Assembly (NCBI RefSeq): GCF_035277725.1
Contig: NZ_DATEJY010000104.1
Coordinates: forward strand, 18,026-82,025
Length of the DNA stretch: 64,000 nucleotides
From: Dyella_B sp035277725
Lineage (GTDB): Bacteria; Pseudomonadota; Gammaproteobacteria; Xanthomonadales; Rhodanobacteraceae
Reading direction: 5' to 3'
Made by a program: the position numbers and the translations under genes. The notes under the pieces were generated by a model. It was not told the DNA's origin. It did no database searches and was given only the letters and a program-made list of their open reading frames with translations. How positions within the stretch are numbered: position 1 is the stretch's first letter; every line of letters starts with the position of its first letter. Below are positions 1 through 8,177 of the stretch, piece by piece.

Positions 1-141
1 CTGCACGTTCGCCAGGCTGCGGTCGGCCTTGAGCGACGACGCATCGGTCAGCGTGCCGTTCGGATGCAGACCGCCAGGGGTCGCGCAGCCGGCCAGAGCC
101 AACGTAAGTACGACAGCAGCCGCAACAGTTTGCAGACGCAT
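1..141 (-). CDS. Efflux outer-membrane lipoprotein (NodT/OprM-like), N-terminal 47 residues only
   Basis: Only the start of this gene is in the window; it runs off the left edge. Reading leftwards from the ATG at 139-141, the product begins MRLQTVAAAVVLTLALAGC, a lipoprotein signal peptide whose lipobox (LAGC) puts the acylated cysteine at residue 19. The next residues (ATPGGLHPNGTLTDASSL, then KADRSLANV) resemble the start of outer-membrane factors of the NodT family, the exit duct of tripartite drug efflux pumps. A MarR-type gene lies 114 bases upstream on the same strand. MarR followed by an outer-membrane factor and then EmrA/EmrB-type pump genes is a common arrangement, so I expect pump genes beyond the edge. 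The family call is inferred from the lipobox, the first residues and this context. Confidence 0.6.
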   Translation of the reverse strand, partial: MRLQTVAAAVVLTLALAGCATPGGLHPNGTLTDASSLKADRSLANVQ

Positions 142-172
142 GGCTTTCAATCTCGGTGTGGGGTGTTTGTAG

Positions 173-231
173 GCCGGGATGGCAATCCCGGCATCGGTGG
201 AGTTGGTGGAAGCCGGGATTGCCATCCCGGC
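173..231. repeat. Pair of mutually inverted 20-bp palindromic repeats (REP-like)
   Basis: GCCGGGATGGCAATCCCGGC (173-192) and GCCGGGATTGCCATCCCGGC (212-231) are exact reverse complements of each other, and each is itself almost palindromic, so either can fold alone or both can pair. They sit between the marR-type gene and the outer-membrane factor gene, where they could attenuate read-through. This is typical of a dispersed REP-type element. Confidence 0.6.
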
Positions 232-255
232 CCGCTCGCTACAGGTCGTCCATGG

Positions 256-720
256 CTAACTTCGGTTCTTGTCGCGCAAGGCGTGCAGCACGCGGCCCAG
301 GTAGTCATGCAGGCGCTCGCGCTCGACGTCGCTCAAGGAGTGTTGCGCCGCTTCCAGGACACGGTCATTGCAACTGGTCAGTTGCTGCCACAGCGCGTTG
401 CCGGCCTCGGTCAGTTCGATGCGCAGCGCGCGCCGGTCCTGTGCGTGCGGCCGGCGGCGCAGATAACCCCTGCCCTCCAGCTGGTCGAGCTGGCGCGTCA
501 TGGCGCCACCATCCAGCTCGACCGAACGGGCCAGCTCGGTGGCCGTCATCGGCCCGAGCATGGCCAGCCGCTTGAGCATCACGAACTGGATGTAGCGAAG
601 GTCCATGCCTTTGGCGGCGATTTCCGCCTCCATGCTGCGCACCAGTTCGACGCGAACCAGGTTGATCAGCAGGCCAAGGCTTTCCTGGCTGGTGGGAGTA
701 ACGAGCGGTCCGGTGTTCAT
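256..720 (-). CDS. MarR family transcriptional regulator
   Basis: This 154-residue protein has the MarR layout: an N-terminal dimerisation helix (QESLGLLINLVRVELVRSME), a winged helix-turn-helix (MTATELARSVELDGGAMTRQLDQLE), the wing with the family signature DRRALRIELTEAG, and a C-terminal helix (ERERLHDYLGRVLHAL). Such proteins are small-molecule-responsive repressors. I chose the ATG at 720 because the open frame continues only to a TTG at 756, which lies inside a 20-bp palindrome that is more likely the operator. The gene is followed on the same strand by an efflux outer-membrane factor, so it probably controls that pump and itself. The ligand is unknown. Confidence 0.85.
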   Translation of the reverse strand: MNTGPLVTPTSQESLGLLINLVRVELVRSMEAEIAAKGMDLRYIQFVMLKRLAMLGPMTATELARSVELDGGAMTRQLDQLEGRGYLRRRPHAQDRRALRIELTEAGNALWQQLTSCNDRVLEAAQHSLSDVERERLHDYLGRVLHALRDKNRS

Positions 721-745
721 GGCCGCGTATTCTATTGCCTCCAGA

Positions 746-765
746 ATATTTGTCAAGGCAAATAT
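746..765. promoter_or_regulatory. Palindrome, candidate MarR operator
   Basis: ATATTTG-TCAAGG-CAAATAT is a perfect inverted repeat with 7-bp arms, AT-rich in GC-rich surroundings. It starts 26 bp upstream of the marR ATG at 720, where an autoregulatory MarR site is expected. A similar palindrome lies before the AraC gene at 1284-1299. Confidence 0.5.
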
Positions 766-806
766 GTTTTGGGCACCTTTTGTTTTGGCAAATTGACAGA
801 AATGGA

Positions 807-1052
807 TTACTTCACGAGTTCGGCCAGCTCGTCATCCAGCCAGGCCTTGAGGGCCGGATCGCGCAGTTCGAACAGCTGGAAGACGCCCAGCGCGCGCAAT
901 GCGGGCAACTGCGCCAGCAGGCGCGGCTCCATCGCCCGGCGCACGGCCTCGGGTGTGGCGGGGTCCAGCATCTGGTGTGCACAGGCAACGAACGTCTCCA
1001 GCGGAGACCGCGAAACCTCGGATTTCAGGGAAACCAGTTGAAGCGGGGACAT
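807..1052 (-). CDS. Small conserved-type protein of unknown function (81 residues)
   Basis: An 81-residue open frame with a good ribosome-binding site (AAGGAAAG, 4 bases before the ATG). It is rich in Leu, Ala and Glu (for example LLAQLPALRALGVFQLFELRD) and is probably all helical. I see no signal peptide, membrane segment or known motif. It lies on the same strand as the MarR gene, 86 bp upstream of it, so the two may share a transcript. I do not recognise a family. Confidence 0.5.
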   Translation of the reverse strand: MSPLQLVSLKSEVSRSPLETFVACAHQMLDPATPEAVRRAMEPRLLAQLPALRALGVFQLFELRDPALKAWLDDELAELVK

Positions 1053-1283
1053 GACCTTTCCTTCTCAGTGCAGCGCGGATCGCTCAATAGACGGACGAAC
1101 GAGGCGTGCCGTGACAGACATTTGCGCGCGCCCAACCAGGGGCCTGCGCGCCTGGCGCAGTCATGGCACAGCCCCCTGGGTTGGATCGGATAGCCGCGAG
1201 CGGCGGCAGCGGCGTGGGTGGACCGGCACCATCGGCCAGTCAGTGGAGGAAGCTTAGGCAAAGCCGATGACAAGCTGATAACG

Positions 1284-1299
1284 TTATTTGGTCAAATAA
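1284..1299. promoter_or_regulatory. Perfect palindrome upstream of the AraC gene
   Basis: TTATTTG-GT-CAAATAA is a perfect inverted repeat 15 bp before the AraC start codon. Its arms share TATTTG/CAAATA with the palindrome at 746-765, but the spacer is 2 bp instead of 6. It may be an operator linking the two regulators or an autoregulatory site. Confidence 0.4.
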
Positions 1300-1314
1300 T
1301 GTCGAGATTCGGCC

Positions 1315-2127
1315 ATGCAGCGGACCAAGCAGGAGCTTTACGAACTGATCGAGCGGCTGGATGGCCCGGCCCTCATCGCCTATTGGGACGACGGCGAAGC
1401 CTTCAGCGAATACACCCAGGAAACCAAGCAATACGACTGGCACAGCCATGCGCGCGGGCAGTTCTTCTGCGTGGAAAGCGGGCTGGTGCATATGCACACC
1501 GCGCACGGTTCCTGGCTGTTGCCGCCGCATCGCGCCGGCTGGATGCCGCCGGGCGAGCTGCACAAGGTCAGCATCAACGGGCCGTTGACCGGCTGGGGCG
1601 TGTTTCTGCATCCGGACGTCGCGCATTGCCTGCCCGAACGGCCCGGGGTGATCGGCGTGAATCCGCTGATGCGCGAGCTGGTGCATCGCGCCAGTTCCTG
1701 GACCTGGAATCCGGAGCTGACCGAGCGGCAGGAACGCGTGATGGGCGTGCTGCTCGAAGAAATTCGCGCGGCGCCGCTCGAGCCGCTGCATCTGCCGATG
1801 CCGATCGACCGCCGCCTGCTGCGCATCGCGCATGCCGTGCTGGAGCAACCCCACGACAATCGCAGCCTGGAAGAATGGGCCGCCTGGGCCGGCCTTTCCG
1901 CGCGCACGCTCAGCCGCCTGTTCCGTGCCGAAACAGCGTTGAGCTTCGCGCAGTGGCGCCAGCAGGCGCGGCTCACCAAGGGTCTGGAGCAATTGGCCGA
2001 AGGCCTGCCGGTCGCCACGGTCGCCGATGGGTTGGGCTATGCGAGCACGAGTGCCTTCATCGCGATGTTCCGCCGCTGTTTCGGCCACTCGCCGGCGCGG
2101 TACTTCGGGCAGCGTGCGATGGCCTAG
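1315..2127 (+). CDS. AraC family transcriptional regulator
   Basis: A 270-residue regulator. The N-terminal half is a cupin-like sensor domain (YDWHSHARGQFFCVESG, then WLLPPHRAGWMPPGELHKV), as in AraC-type proteins that sense small molecules. The C-terminal ~100 residues carry the double helix-turn-helix: SLEEWAAWAGLSARTLSRLF around residues 183-202, and VATVADGLGYASTSAFIAMF followed by FGHSPARYF near the end. The neighbouring MarR-type gene points towards efflux or stress control, but no divergent target gene is adjacent, so the regulon cannot be told from the sequence. A palindrome lies just before the start. Confidence 0.88.
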   Translation: MQRTKQELYELIERLDGPALIAYWDDGEAFSEYTQETKQYDWHSHARGQFFCVESGLVHMHTAHGSWLLPPHRAGWMPPGELHKVSINGPLTGWGVFLHPDVAHCLPERPGVIGVNPLMRELVHRASSWTWNPELTERQERVMGVLLEEIRAAPLEPLHLPMPIDRRLLRIAHAVLEQPHDNRSLEEWAAWAGLSARTLSRLFRAETALSFAQWRQQARLTKGLEQLAEGLPVATVADGLGYASTSAFIAMFRRCFGHSPARYFGQRAMA

Positions 2128-2237
2128 CGCGTCTCATCCTTTGCGACAGGGGGCAGCGAGCATGCTTTTACGCCGGCGAATCACCCCTATGTCATGATCG
2201 ACGAGCCTTGAGCCCGTGCGACCACGGGTTACCTACG

Positions 2238-5200
2238 ATGCCTCTGCAGAACTTCCATCCCGCGGTTGCCGCCTGGTTCGGCAATACGTTCCCGGCGCCA
2301 ACGTCCGCGCAGGCCCAAGCGTGGCCGCAGATCAGGGCAGGGCGCCACACGCTGGTTGCCGCGCCCACCGGTTCGGGTAAAACGCTGACCGCCTTTCTTG
2401 CCGCCATCGACCAGCTGGTGCAGGAGAGCGTGGCCCGCGGCGGCACGCTGCCGGACGAAACACGCGTGGTGTACGTGTCGCCGTTGAAGGCGCTGTCGAA
2501 CGACATCCACATCAATCTGGAAGCGCCGCTGGAAGGCATCGGCATCGAGCTGGAAAAACTCGGTCTGCCCGATGCGCCCATCCGCACCGCCGTGCGCACC
2601 GGCGACACGCCGCAAGCCGAGCGCAATCTGATGCGCAAGGCGCCGCCGCACATCCTGGTCACCACACCGGAATCCTTGTACGTGCTGATGGGTTCGCTAT
2701 CCGGCCGCGAGATGCTGAAAAGCGTGCGTAGCGTGATCGTGGACGAAATCCATGCGGTGGCGACAAGCAAGCGTGGCGCGCATCTGGCGTTGACGCTGGA
2801 GCGGCTGGAAGCCCTGTGCCAGCGGCCGTTGCAGCGGATTGGTCTGTCGGCGACGCAGAAGCCGATCGAGGACGTAGCTCGGTTTCTCGTAGGGGAGGGG
2901 ACTGGTTTTGCTCCCTCTCCCCTGCGGGGAGAGGGCTGGGGTGAGGGGCGAACCTCGCCGGAAGCTGAAAAAGAGCCACAGCCCTTTACTACCGACCTTT
3001 TCGCAAGAGCCGCCGCTCACCCCAACCTTCTCCCCGAAGGGGAGAGGGAGCAGGAGTCCTCAGGCGAAAGAGAAACGAACTGCACCATCATCGACGTCGG
3101 CCACACGCGCGCCCGCGACCTCGCCATCGAAGTGCCACCGGTGCAGCTGGAAGCGGTGATGTCCAACGACACCTGGGACCTGGTCTACAACCAGCTCGCG
3201 CAACTGGTCGAGCAACATCGCACCACGCTGGTGTTCGTCAACACGCGGCGCATGGCCGAGCGCGTGTCGCGGCATCTGTCCGAACGCCTTGGCCATGAGG
3301 CTGTCGCCGCCCATCACGGCAGCCTGGCCAAAGAGCAGCGCCTGGACGCCGAACAACGCCTTAAACGCGGCGAACTGAAAGTGTTGGTCGCCACCGCGTC
3401 ACTGGAACTCGGTATCGATATCGGTGACGTCGACCTGGTATGCCAGCTTTCATCGCCACGCTCCATCGCGGCATTTCTGCAACGCGCGGGCCGTTCCGGT
3501 CACGCGGTGAATGGCACACCGAAAGCGCGTCTGTTTCCGACCAGCCGCGATGATCTGGTCGAATGCGCGGCGATGCTCGATTGCGTGCGTCGTGGCGAAC
3601 TCGACACCCTGGTACAGCCGCCGCAACCGCTGGACGTACTGGCGCAACAGATCGTGGCCGAAGTAGCGTGCGCGGAATGGGACGAAGATGCGCTGTTCGA
3701 TCTGGTGCGTCGCGCATATCCGTACCGCAGCCTGCCACGCGATACCTTCAATGCGGTGGTGCGCATGCTCGCCGATGGTTTCAGCACGCGCCGCGGTGCA
3801 CGTGCGGCGTATGTCCATCGCGACGCCGTACATCATGAATTGCGTGCTCGGCGCGGTGCGCGACTCACCGCCGTCACATCGGGGGGCACCATTCCTGACA
3901 CGGCCGACTACCTGGTCGTGCTGGAACCGCAGGCGACCATCGTCGGCACGGTGAATGAAGACTTTGCCGTCGAAAGCCTGGCCGGCGATATCTTTCAGCT
4001 GGGCAACACCAGCTATCGCATCGTTCGCGTGGAGCGCGATCGCTTGCGCGTGGAAGATGCGCAAGGCGCGCCGCCGAGCATCCCGTTCTGGTTGGGCGAG
4101 GCACCGGGACGCAGCAACGAATTGTCGGTGGGCGTATCGCGTTTGCGTGAAGAAATCGCTGCACGTATCGATGCCGGTGGCGTGCAAGCGGCGTTTGACT
4201 GGTTGCGCGACGTTCTCGGCTTGAACGAATCCGCCGCGCAGCAGATCGTCGAATATCTTGCCAAGGCCAAGGCCGCGCTAGGTGTAATGCCGACACAATC
4301 CACGCTGGTGTTCGAGCGTTTCTTTGACGAATCCGGCGGCACCCAGTTGGTGATCCACACGCCATGGGGCAGCCGCATCAACAAGGCGTGGGGCCTGGCC
4401 TTGCGCAAACGCTTTTGCCGGCAATTCAATTTCGAATTGCAGGCCGCCGCGACCGAAAACGCGATCGTGCTGTCGCTTTCCACCAGCCACAGTTTTCCGC
4501 TGATCGAAGTAGCGCGTTACCTGCACAGCAACACCGCCGAACACGTGCTGATCCAAGCCCTGCTCGATGCACCGCTGTTTCCGGTGCGCTGGCGCTGGAA
4601 TGCCGTGACCTCGCTTGCCCTGCCGCGTTATGCCGGCGGCAAGAAAGTGCCCGCGCCCTTGCAACGCATGAAGAGCGAGGACCTGCTCGCCACCGTCTTT
4701 CCCGACCAGGTTGCCTGCCTGGAAAACATCGTCGGCGAGCGGCAGATTCCCGATCATCCGCTGGTGAACCAGACCTTGCACGATTGCCTGCGCGAAGCGA
4801 TGGACGTGGATGGACTGCTGGATGTTTTGAAGAACATGGAATCGGGCGCGATCACCGTGGTCGCGCGCGATCTCACCGCCCCCAGCCCGCTCGCCAGCGA
4901 AGTGCTCAACGCCGCGCCTTACGCGTTTCTCGACGATGCGCCGCTGGAGGAACGCCGCACGCGCGCGGTGCAAACGCGTCATTGGAATGGCATCGAAGAT
5001 ACGGACGATCTGGCCAAGCTGGATCCGGAAGCGATTGCGGCGGTGCGCAGTGAAGCATGGCCGGACGTGCGCAGCGCGGATGAAATGCACGAGGCGTTGA
5101 ATGTGCTCGGGTTCGTCACGGAAGAAGAAGCTTGCGCGAATGAAAGTTGGCTCGATTGGCTGCACAAGCTCGCCAAAGTGCATCGCGCCACGCAGCTCAC

Positions 5201-6758
5201 GCGACGGCAAGAAGAAGGATCGGCTTCGCGCGACATTTGGATCTGCGCCGAAAAACTGCCCATGTGGCAGGCCGTGCACGAACACACCGCACTCAATCCA
5301 TCCATCACCGCTCCCGCCGAATACGCCGCGCAAACCTGGACCCGCGAAGACGCTTTGCTGGAACTCGCGCGCGGCCGCCTCACTGGCCTGGGTCCCAGCA
5401 CCGCCACCGCTCTCGCTGCGTCCATGCAGGTGGAAAGCACCGACATCGACCTCGCCCTGATCCGCCTGCAATCCGAAGGCTACGTGATGCAGGGTCACTT
5501 CTCGCCGGATGCCAACGACACCGAATGGTGCGAGCGCCACCTGCTTGCGCGCATCCACCGTTACACCATCGGCCGCCTGCGCCGCGAAATCGAACCGGTC
5601 AGCCGCCGCGACCTGATGCGCTTCCTGCTCGAATGGCAGCACACCACACCGGGCACGAAGCTCAGCGGTCCGGATGCGCTCAGTGGCGTACTGCATCAAT
5701 TGGAAGGCTTCGAAGCCGCGGCTGGCGCGTGGGAAGGCGAGTTGCTGGCGTCGCGCATCGAGGATTACTCCAGCCGCTGGCTGGATGAACTTTGCCGCGC
5801 CGGCCGCGTCGGCTGGAATCGCCTGCGCAGCGGTGGTGGCAGCAATGGCCCGGTGCGCGCGACGCCGATCGTGTTGCTGCCGCGTCGGCAATTGCCAATC
5901 TGGACAGCCCAGGCCGATGGCAACCAGGAGCAGGAACCGCTGCTGTCGTCGCGTGCACAAGCCGTCGCTGATGCATTGACCGCACACGGCGCCTTGTTCT
6001 TCGACGAACTGCTCGACGCTGCACATTTGCTGCGTACCGAGCTGGAGGATGCACTGGGCGAACTGGTTTCTGCCGGGCGTGTCACCTCCGACAGCTTTGC
6101 CGGCCTGCGCGCGCTGCTCACACCTGCCGCCAAGCGCGAATCGTCGCGGCATCGCCGCGTGCGCAGGCATAACTTGAGCGAGATCGAGGATGCCGGCCGC
6201 TGGTCGATGGTGCGCAAGCTGCCCACAACCATGTCACCACGCAGCGAAACACCCGCCGCCGTGGACGATCCGGTCGAGCACATCGCGCGCGTGTTGCTGC
6301 GCCGCTACGGCGTCATCTTCTGGAAGCTGCTCGAGCGCGAAGCCCCGTGGCTGCCTTCGTGGCGCGAACTATTGCGCGTCTACCACCGCCTCGAAGCCCG
6401 CGGCGAAATCCGCGGCGGCCGCTTCGTGGAAGGATTGGTCGGCGAACAATTCGCACTGCCCGAGGCAATCGCCCATTTGCGCAGCATCCGCTTGCGGCCA
6501 CCCGAACAAGTACGCGTCACGCTCAGCGGCAGCGATCCTTTGAACCTGGTCGGCACCGTCCTCACCGGCGATCGCCTGCCTGCCTTGGCTGGCACGCGCG
6601 TGCTTTACGAAGACGGCATGCCGGTCGCCGCATTGGTCGCCAACAAGCCGCAGTGGTTGATGGAAGGCGATCTTGCGCAGCAGCGGCGGTGGTACAACGC
6701 GCTGTTGCGGCGGCAAGAGCCGGATGGGACTAGCGATGTAGCATACGCCCATCGTTGA
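2238..6758 (+). CDS. lhr: Lhr-type superfamily 2 DNA helicase with in-frame repeat insertion
   Basis: A 1506-residue ATP-dependent DNA helicase of the Lhr (large helicase-related) family, implicated in DNA repair. APTGSGKT (Walker A) is at residues 42-49, DEIH (Walker B) at 169-172 and the SAT motif in RIGLSATQKP near 203-212. The second RecA domain has VNTRRMAERVSRHL and LQRAGRSGH (motif VI). These are followed by the winged-helix/DEAD-H-associated region and a long C-terminal domain, as in full-length Lhr. The start is the ATG at 2238; the frame is open upstream across the AraC gene, but Lhr homology begins at MPLQNFHPAV. Residues about 220-282 are not Lhr sequence: they are encoded by an inverted pair of dispersed palindromic repeats between FLVG and TIIDVGH, which normally lie close together. 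Whether the product stays active is unknown. Confidence 0.9.
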   Translation: MPLQNFHPAVAAWFGNTFPAPTSAQAQAWPQIRAGRHTLVAAPTGSGKTLTAFLAAIDQLVQESVARGGTLPDETRVVYVSPLKALSNDIHINLEAPLEGIGIELEKLGLPDAPIRTAVRTGDTPQAERNLMRKAPPHILVTTPESLYVLMGSLSGREMLKSVRSVIVDEIHAVATSKRGAHLALTLERLEALCQRPLQRIGLSATQKPIEDVARFLVGEGTGFAPSPLRGEGWGEGRTSPEAEKEPQPFTTDLFARAAAHPNLLPEGEREQESSGERETNCTIIDVGHTRARDLAIEVPPVQLEAVMSNDTWDLVYNQLAQLVEQHRTTLVFVNTRRMAERVSRHLSERLGHEAVAAHHGSLAKEQRLDAEQRLKRGELKVLVATASLELGIDIGDVDLVCQLSSPRSIAAFLQRAGRSGHAVNGTPKARLFPTSRDDLVECAAMLDCVRRGELDTLVQPPQPLDVLAQQIVAEVACAEWDEDALFDLVRRAYPYRSLPRDTFNAVVRMLADGFSTRRGARAAYVHRDAVHHELRARRGARLTAVTSGGTIPDTADYLVVLEPQATIVGTVNEDFAVESLAGDIFQLGNTSYRIVRVERDRLRVEDAQGAPPSIPFWLGEAPGRSNELSVGVSRLREEIAARIDAGGVQAAFDWLRDVLGLNESAAQQIVEYLAKAKAALGVMPTQSTLVFERFFDESGGTQLVIHTPWGSRINKAWGLALRKRFCRQFNFELQAAATENAIVLSLSTSHSFPLIEVARYLHSNTAEHVLIQALLDAPLFPVRWRWNAVTSLALPRYAGGKKVPAPLQRMKSEDLLATVFPDQVACLENIVGERQIPDHPLVNQTLHDCLREAMDVDGLLDVLKNMESGAITVVARDLTAPSPLASEVLNAAPYAFLDDAPLEERRTRAVQTRHWNGIEDTDDLAKLDPEAIAAVRSEAWPDVRSADEMHEALNVLGFVTEEEACANESWLDWLHKLAKVHRATQLTRRQEEGSASRDIWICAEKLPMWQAVHEHTALNPSITAPAEYAAQTWTREDALLELARGRLTGLGPSTATALAASMQVESTDIDLALIRLQSEGYVMQGHFSPDANDTEWCERHLLARIHRYTIGRLRREIEPVSRRDLMRFLLEWQHTTPGTKLSGPDALSGVLHQLEGFEAAAGAWEGELLASRIEDYSSRWLDELCRAGRVGWNRLRSGGGSNGPVRATPIVLLPRRQLPIWTAQADGNQEQEPLLSSRAQAVADALTAHGALFFDELLDAAHLLRTELEDALGELVSAGRVTSDSFAGLRALLTPAAKRESSRHRRVRRHNLSEIEDAGRWSMVRKLPTTMSPRSETPAAVDDPVEHIARVLLRRYGVIFWKLLEREAPWLPSWRELLRVYHRLEARGEIRGGRFVEGLVGEQFALPEAIAHLRSIRLRPPEQVRVTLSGSDPLNLVGTVLTGDRLPALAGTRVLYEDGMPVAALVANKPQWLMEGDLAQQRRWYNALLRRQEPDGTSDVAYAHR
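2909..3052. repeat. Inverted pair of dispersed repeats inserted inside lhr
   Basis: TGCTCCCTCTCCCCTGCGGG begins copy A (2909-2946), and copy B (3015-3052) is its inverted near-copy ending in GGGGAGAGGGAGCA. Each copy folds on itself through CTCTCCCC/GGGGAGAG. About 68 bases separate them. This CCCTCTCCCC...GGGGTGAGG element is a familiar intergenic repeat in proteobacteria, and here it is translated in frame within lhr. Confidence 0.8.
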
Positions 6759-6966
6759 TGGCGGATACTCAATCAGTCGCATTGACCAGCCCCGAAGGTG
6801 TTCAACTAAGGCCAATGCTTTACTGCGGTGAGTATCTGGTTTCACTCGGCGACACAGGTCGAACACTCCATCACGTCGCTTACTACGAATGGCCTTCACT
6901 GGTCGGCTCAACTCGGGCGTTGTGCGCTATTGGAACAAGGCACCTTTCGGCTTATCCTGTGAGCCC

Positions 6967-7156
6967 ATGAACGCCAATCTTTTCAAGCTTCCCGTCAGCG
7001 AACGCATCCGCCTCGTCGAAGACCTGTGGGATAGCTCTTCCACTTACTTCGGAACAACGTTCCGAGCTCGATCATCGCCTGGACGCCTACGAAGCTGATG
7101 GCAATTCCGGTCGCCCGGCCGCCGACGTCGTCGCCGAGATACGCAAAAAATTATGA
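6967..7156 (+). pseudogene. Addiction-module antitoxin (TIGR02574-type), frameshifted
   Basis: From the ATG at 6967 the frame reads MNANLFKLPVSERIRLVEDL followed by WDS, the conserved start of the 'putative addiction module component' antitoxins that pair with ParE-type toxins. After WDS the reading frame is lost. The homologous continuation LPLTSEQRSELDHRLDAYEA, ending in AEIRKKL and TGA (7154-7156), is in another frame from about 7043. Compared with the family, a short stretch (IAA...) after WDS is missing, so a small deletion most simply explains the shift. The TGA overlaps the toxin ATG (ATGA), the normal operon layout of these pairs. Both partners are broken, so the module is almost certainly dead. 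Confidence 0.75.
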
Positions 7157-7448
7157 AGGACATTGTCCGGCTCAGGGATGAGGCGGATCGGGATTAGCCG
7201 ACGCGGCTTCTTGGCATGAACAACAACGGGCCGGACTCGGTCACGAATTTCTCGGTGATGCCCAGGCCCTATTCGACCGGATTGGTGAGGAGCCGCTCAG
7301 CTTTCCAGGCGTACATAGAAAAGCACACCGTGCGGTAATGAGCCGATTTTCCTTTTGTATTTATTTTGTCGTGGAGCGGGTCGATATCGTTGTCTTTGCC
7401 GTCATGCACGGGACTCGTCATCCTCACCGCTGGAAAGGACGCACATAA
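7153..7448 (+). pseudogene. RelE/ParE-family toxin, frameshifted
   Basis: The ATG at 7153 overlaps the antitoxin stop. The frame reads MKDIVRLRDEADRD and then hits TAG (7195). One base further the family sequence continues: LADAASWHEQQRAGLGHEFL, RIGEEPLSFPGVHRKAHRAV, MSRFSFCIYFVVERVDIVVF and AVMHGTRHPHRWKGRT, ending with TAA at 7446-7448. These match ParE landmarks (A-D-A-xx-W-H-E-QQR-GLG-EF, R-F-x-YxIYF, AV-H--R-P--W--R). Loss of a single T (GATTTAGCC to GATTAGCC) would explain the break. A functional toxin needs an intact frame, so this is a relic. Confidence 0.75.
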
Positions 7449-7532
7449 CAACGCGCTCAACAATAGGGCCGCGAAAAGTACGCCGTACTCGTTCGCGCAA
7501 AACGTCGGCCATGCTCGCAGAGATCGTCACTC

Positions 7533-7616
7533 ATGGCACAAATCGTCTACATGCTGATTAACGAGGCCATGCCAGGGATCGTCAAGATCGGCATGATAAC
7601 GGACTCTATCGAATAA
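7533..7616 (+). pseudogene. GIY-YIG nuclease N-terminal fragment
   Basis: A 27-codon frame reads MAQIVYMLINEAMPGIVKIG plus MITDSIE and stops at TAA (7614-7616). The pattern IVYMLxNEAMPGxVKIG is the first strand region of the GIY-YIG/T5orf172-type nuclease domain, which normally continues for 80-100 residues. Only this beginning remains. The base sequence after its stop (AACGCGCTTAAC) nearly repeats the bases after the toxin stop (AACGCGCTCAAC). Confidence 0.55.
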
Positions 7617-7641
7617 CGCGCTTAACGAGTACAACCAAACC

Positions 7642-8085
7642 ATGACGACCGACTACGCACCCGTCAATTTCAACGACCTGCTTGAGGCGTTCATATGGGT
7701 AAGCGGCGGCAATTTGGGCTCGGAACCTGAGGCCTACGTATCCCGGCAAACGGGCAAAGTGTATTGGTCCGGCATTGCCGAGTTCGGCGTGGACGAAGAT
7801 TTGCCGGAGGACATCGGCGATTCCGATCGCTACGTACCCGTGCCACACAAGAACGATCTTGATCTTGGGCGAGACCTCGTTTTTCGCTTTGCCGAGCAAT
7901 ATCTTCCCGATTCATGCGAGTTGGTCTACCACTTCTTCCGCAGACAGGGTGCTTATGGACGATTCAAGGACTTGCTGGATCGCAAGGGGCAGCTTGAGCA
8001 CTGGCATGACTACGAAGACAAAGCTACGCGCCAGTCGCTACGCGACTGGGCCCAGGAAAATGGCCTTGCAATAGTCGAGTCGTAA
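7642..8085 (+). CDS. UPF0158 family protein
   Basis: A 147-residue acidic cytoplasmic protein of the UPF0158 family, whose function is unknown. Supporting features are VNFNDLLEAFIWVSGG at the N-terminus, YVSRQTGKVYW, VPVPHKNDLDLGRDLVFRFA in the middle and a C-terminal AYGRFKDLLDRKGQLEHWHD, all typical of the family. It follows the decayed toxin and nuclease relics and appears intact. I see no signal peptide or membrane segment. Confidence 0.75.
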   Translation: MTTDYAPVNFNDLLEAFIWVSGGNLGSEPEAYVSRQTGKVYWSGIAEFGVDEDLPEDIGDSDRYVPVPHKNDLDLGRDLVFRFAEQYLPDSCELVYHFFRRQGAYGRFKDLLDRKGQLEHWHDYEDKATRQSLRDWAQENGLAIVES

Positions 8086-8177
8086 CGGTTATTTCTGCAT
8101 TGTTATCAGGTGCCATTTTCGGCTCAATCTGACTGGCTTGGCAAAAACACTCGATATCTCAATTCAGCGGATCAACC

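Noticed and set aside
1218..2237. In-frame upstream extension of lhr across the AraC gene
   Set aside because: No Lhr homology before MPLQNFHPAV; the AraC gene in another frame explains this DNA.
4278..6170. 630-codon open frame antisense to lhr
   Set aside because: Typical antisense shadow of a GC-rich gene; composition is His/Gln/Arg-rich with no family resemblance.
6755..6970. 71-residue open frame between lhr and the antitoxin relic
   Set aside because: No ribosome-binding site, no family resemblance, and it lies in a decayed stretch.
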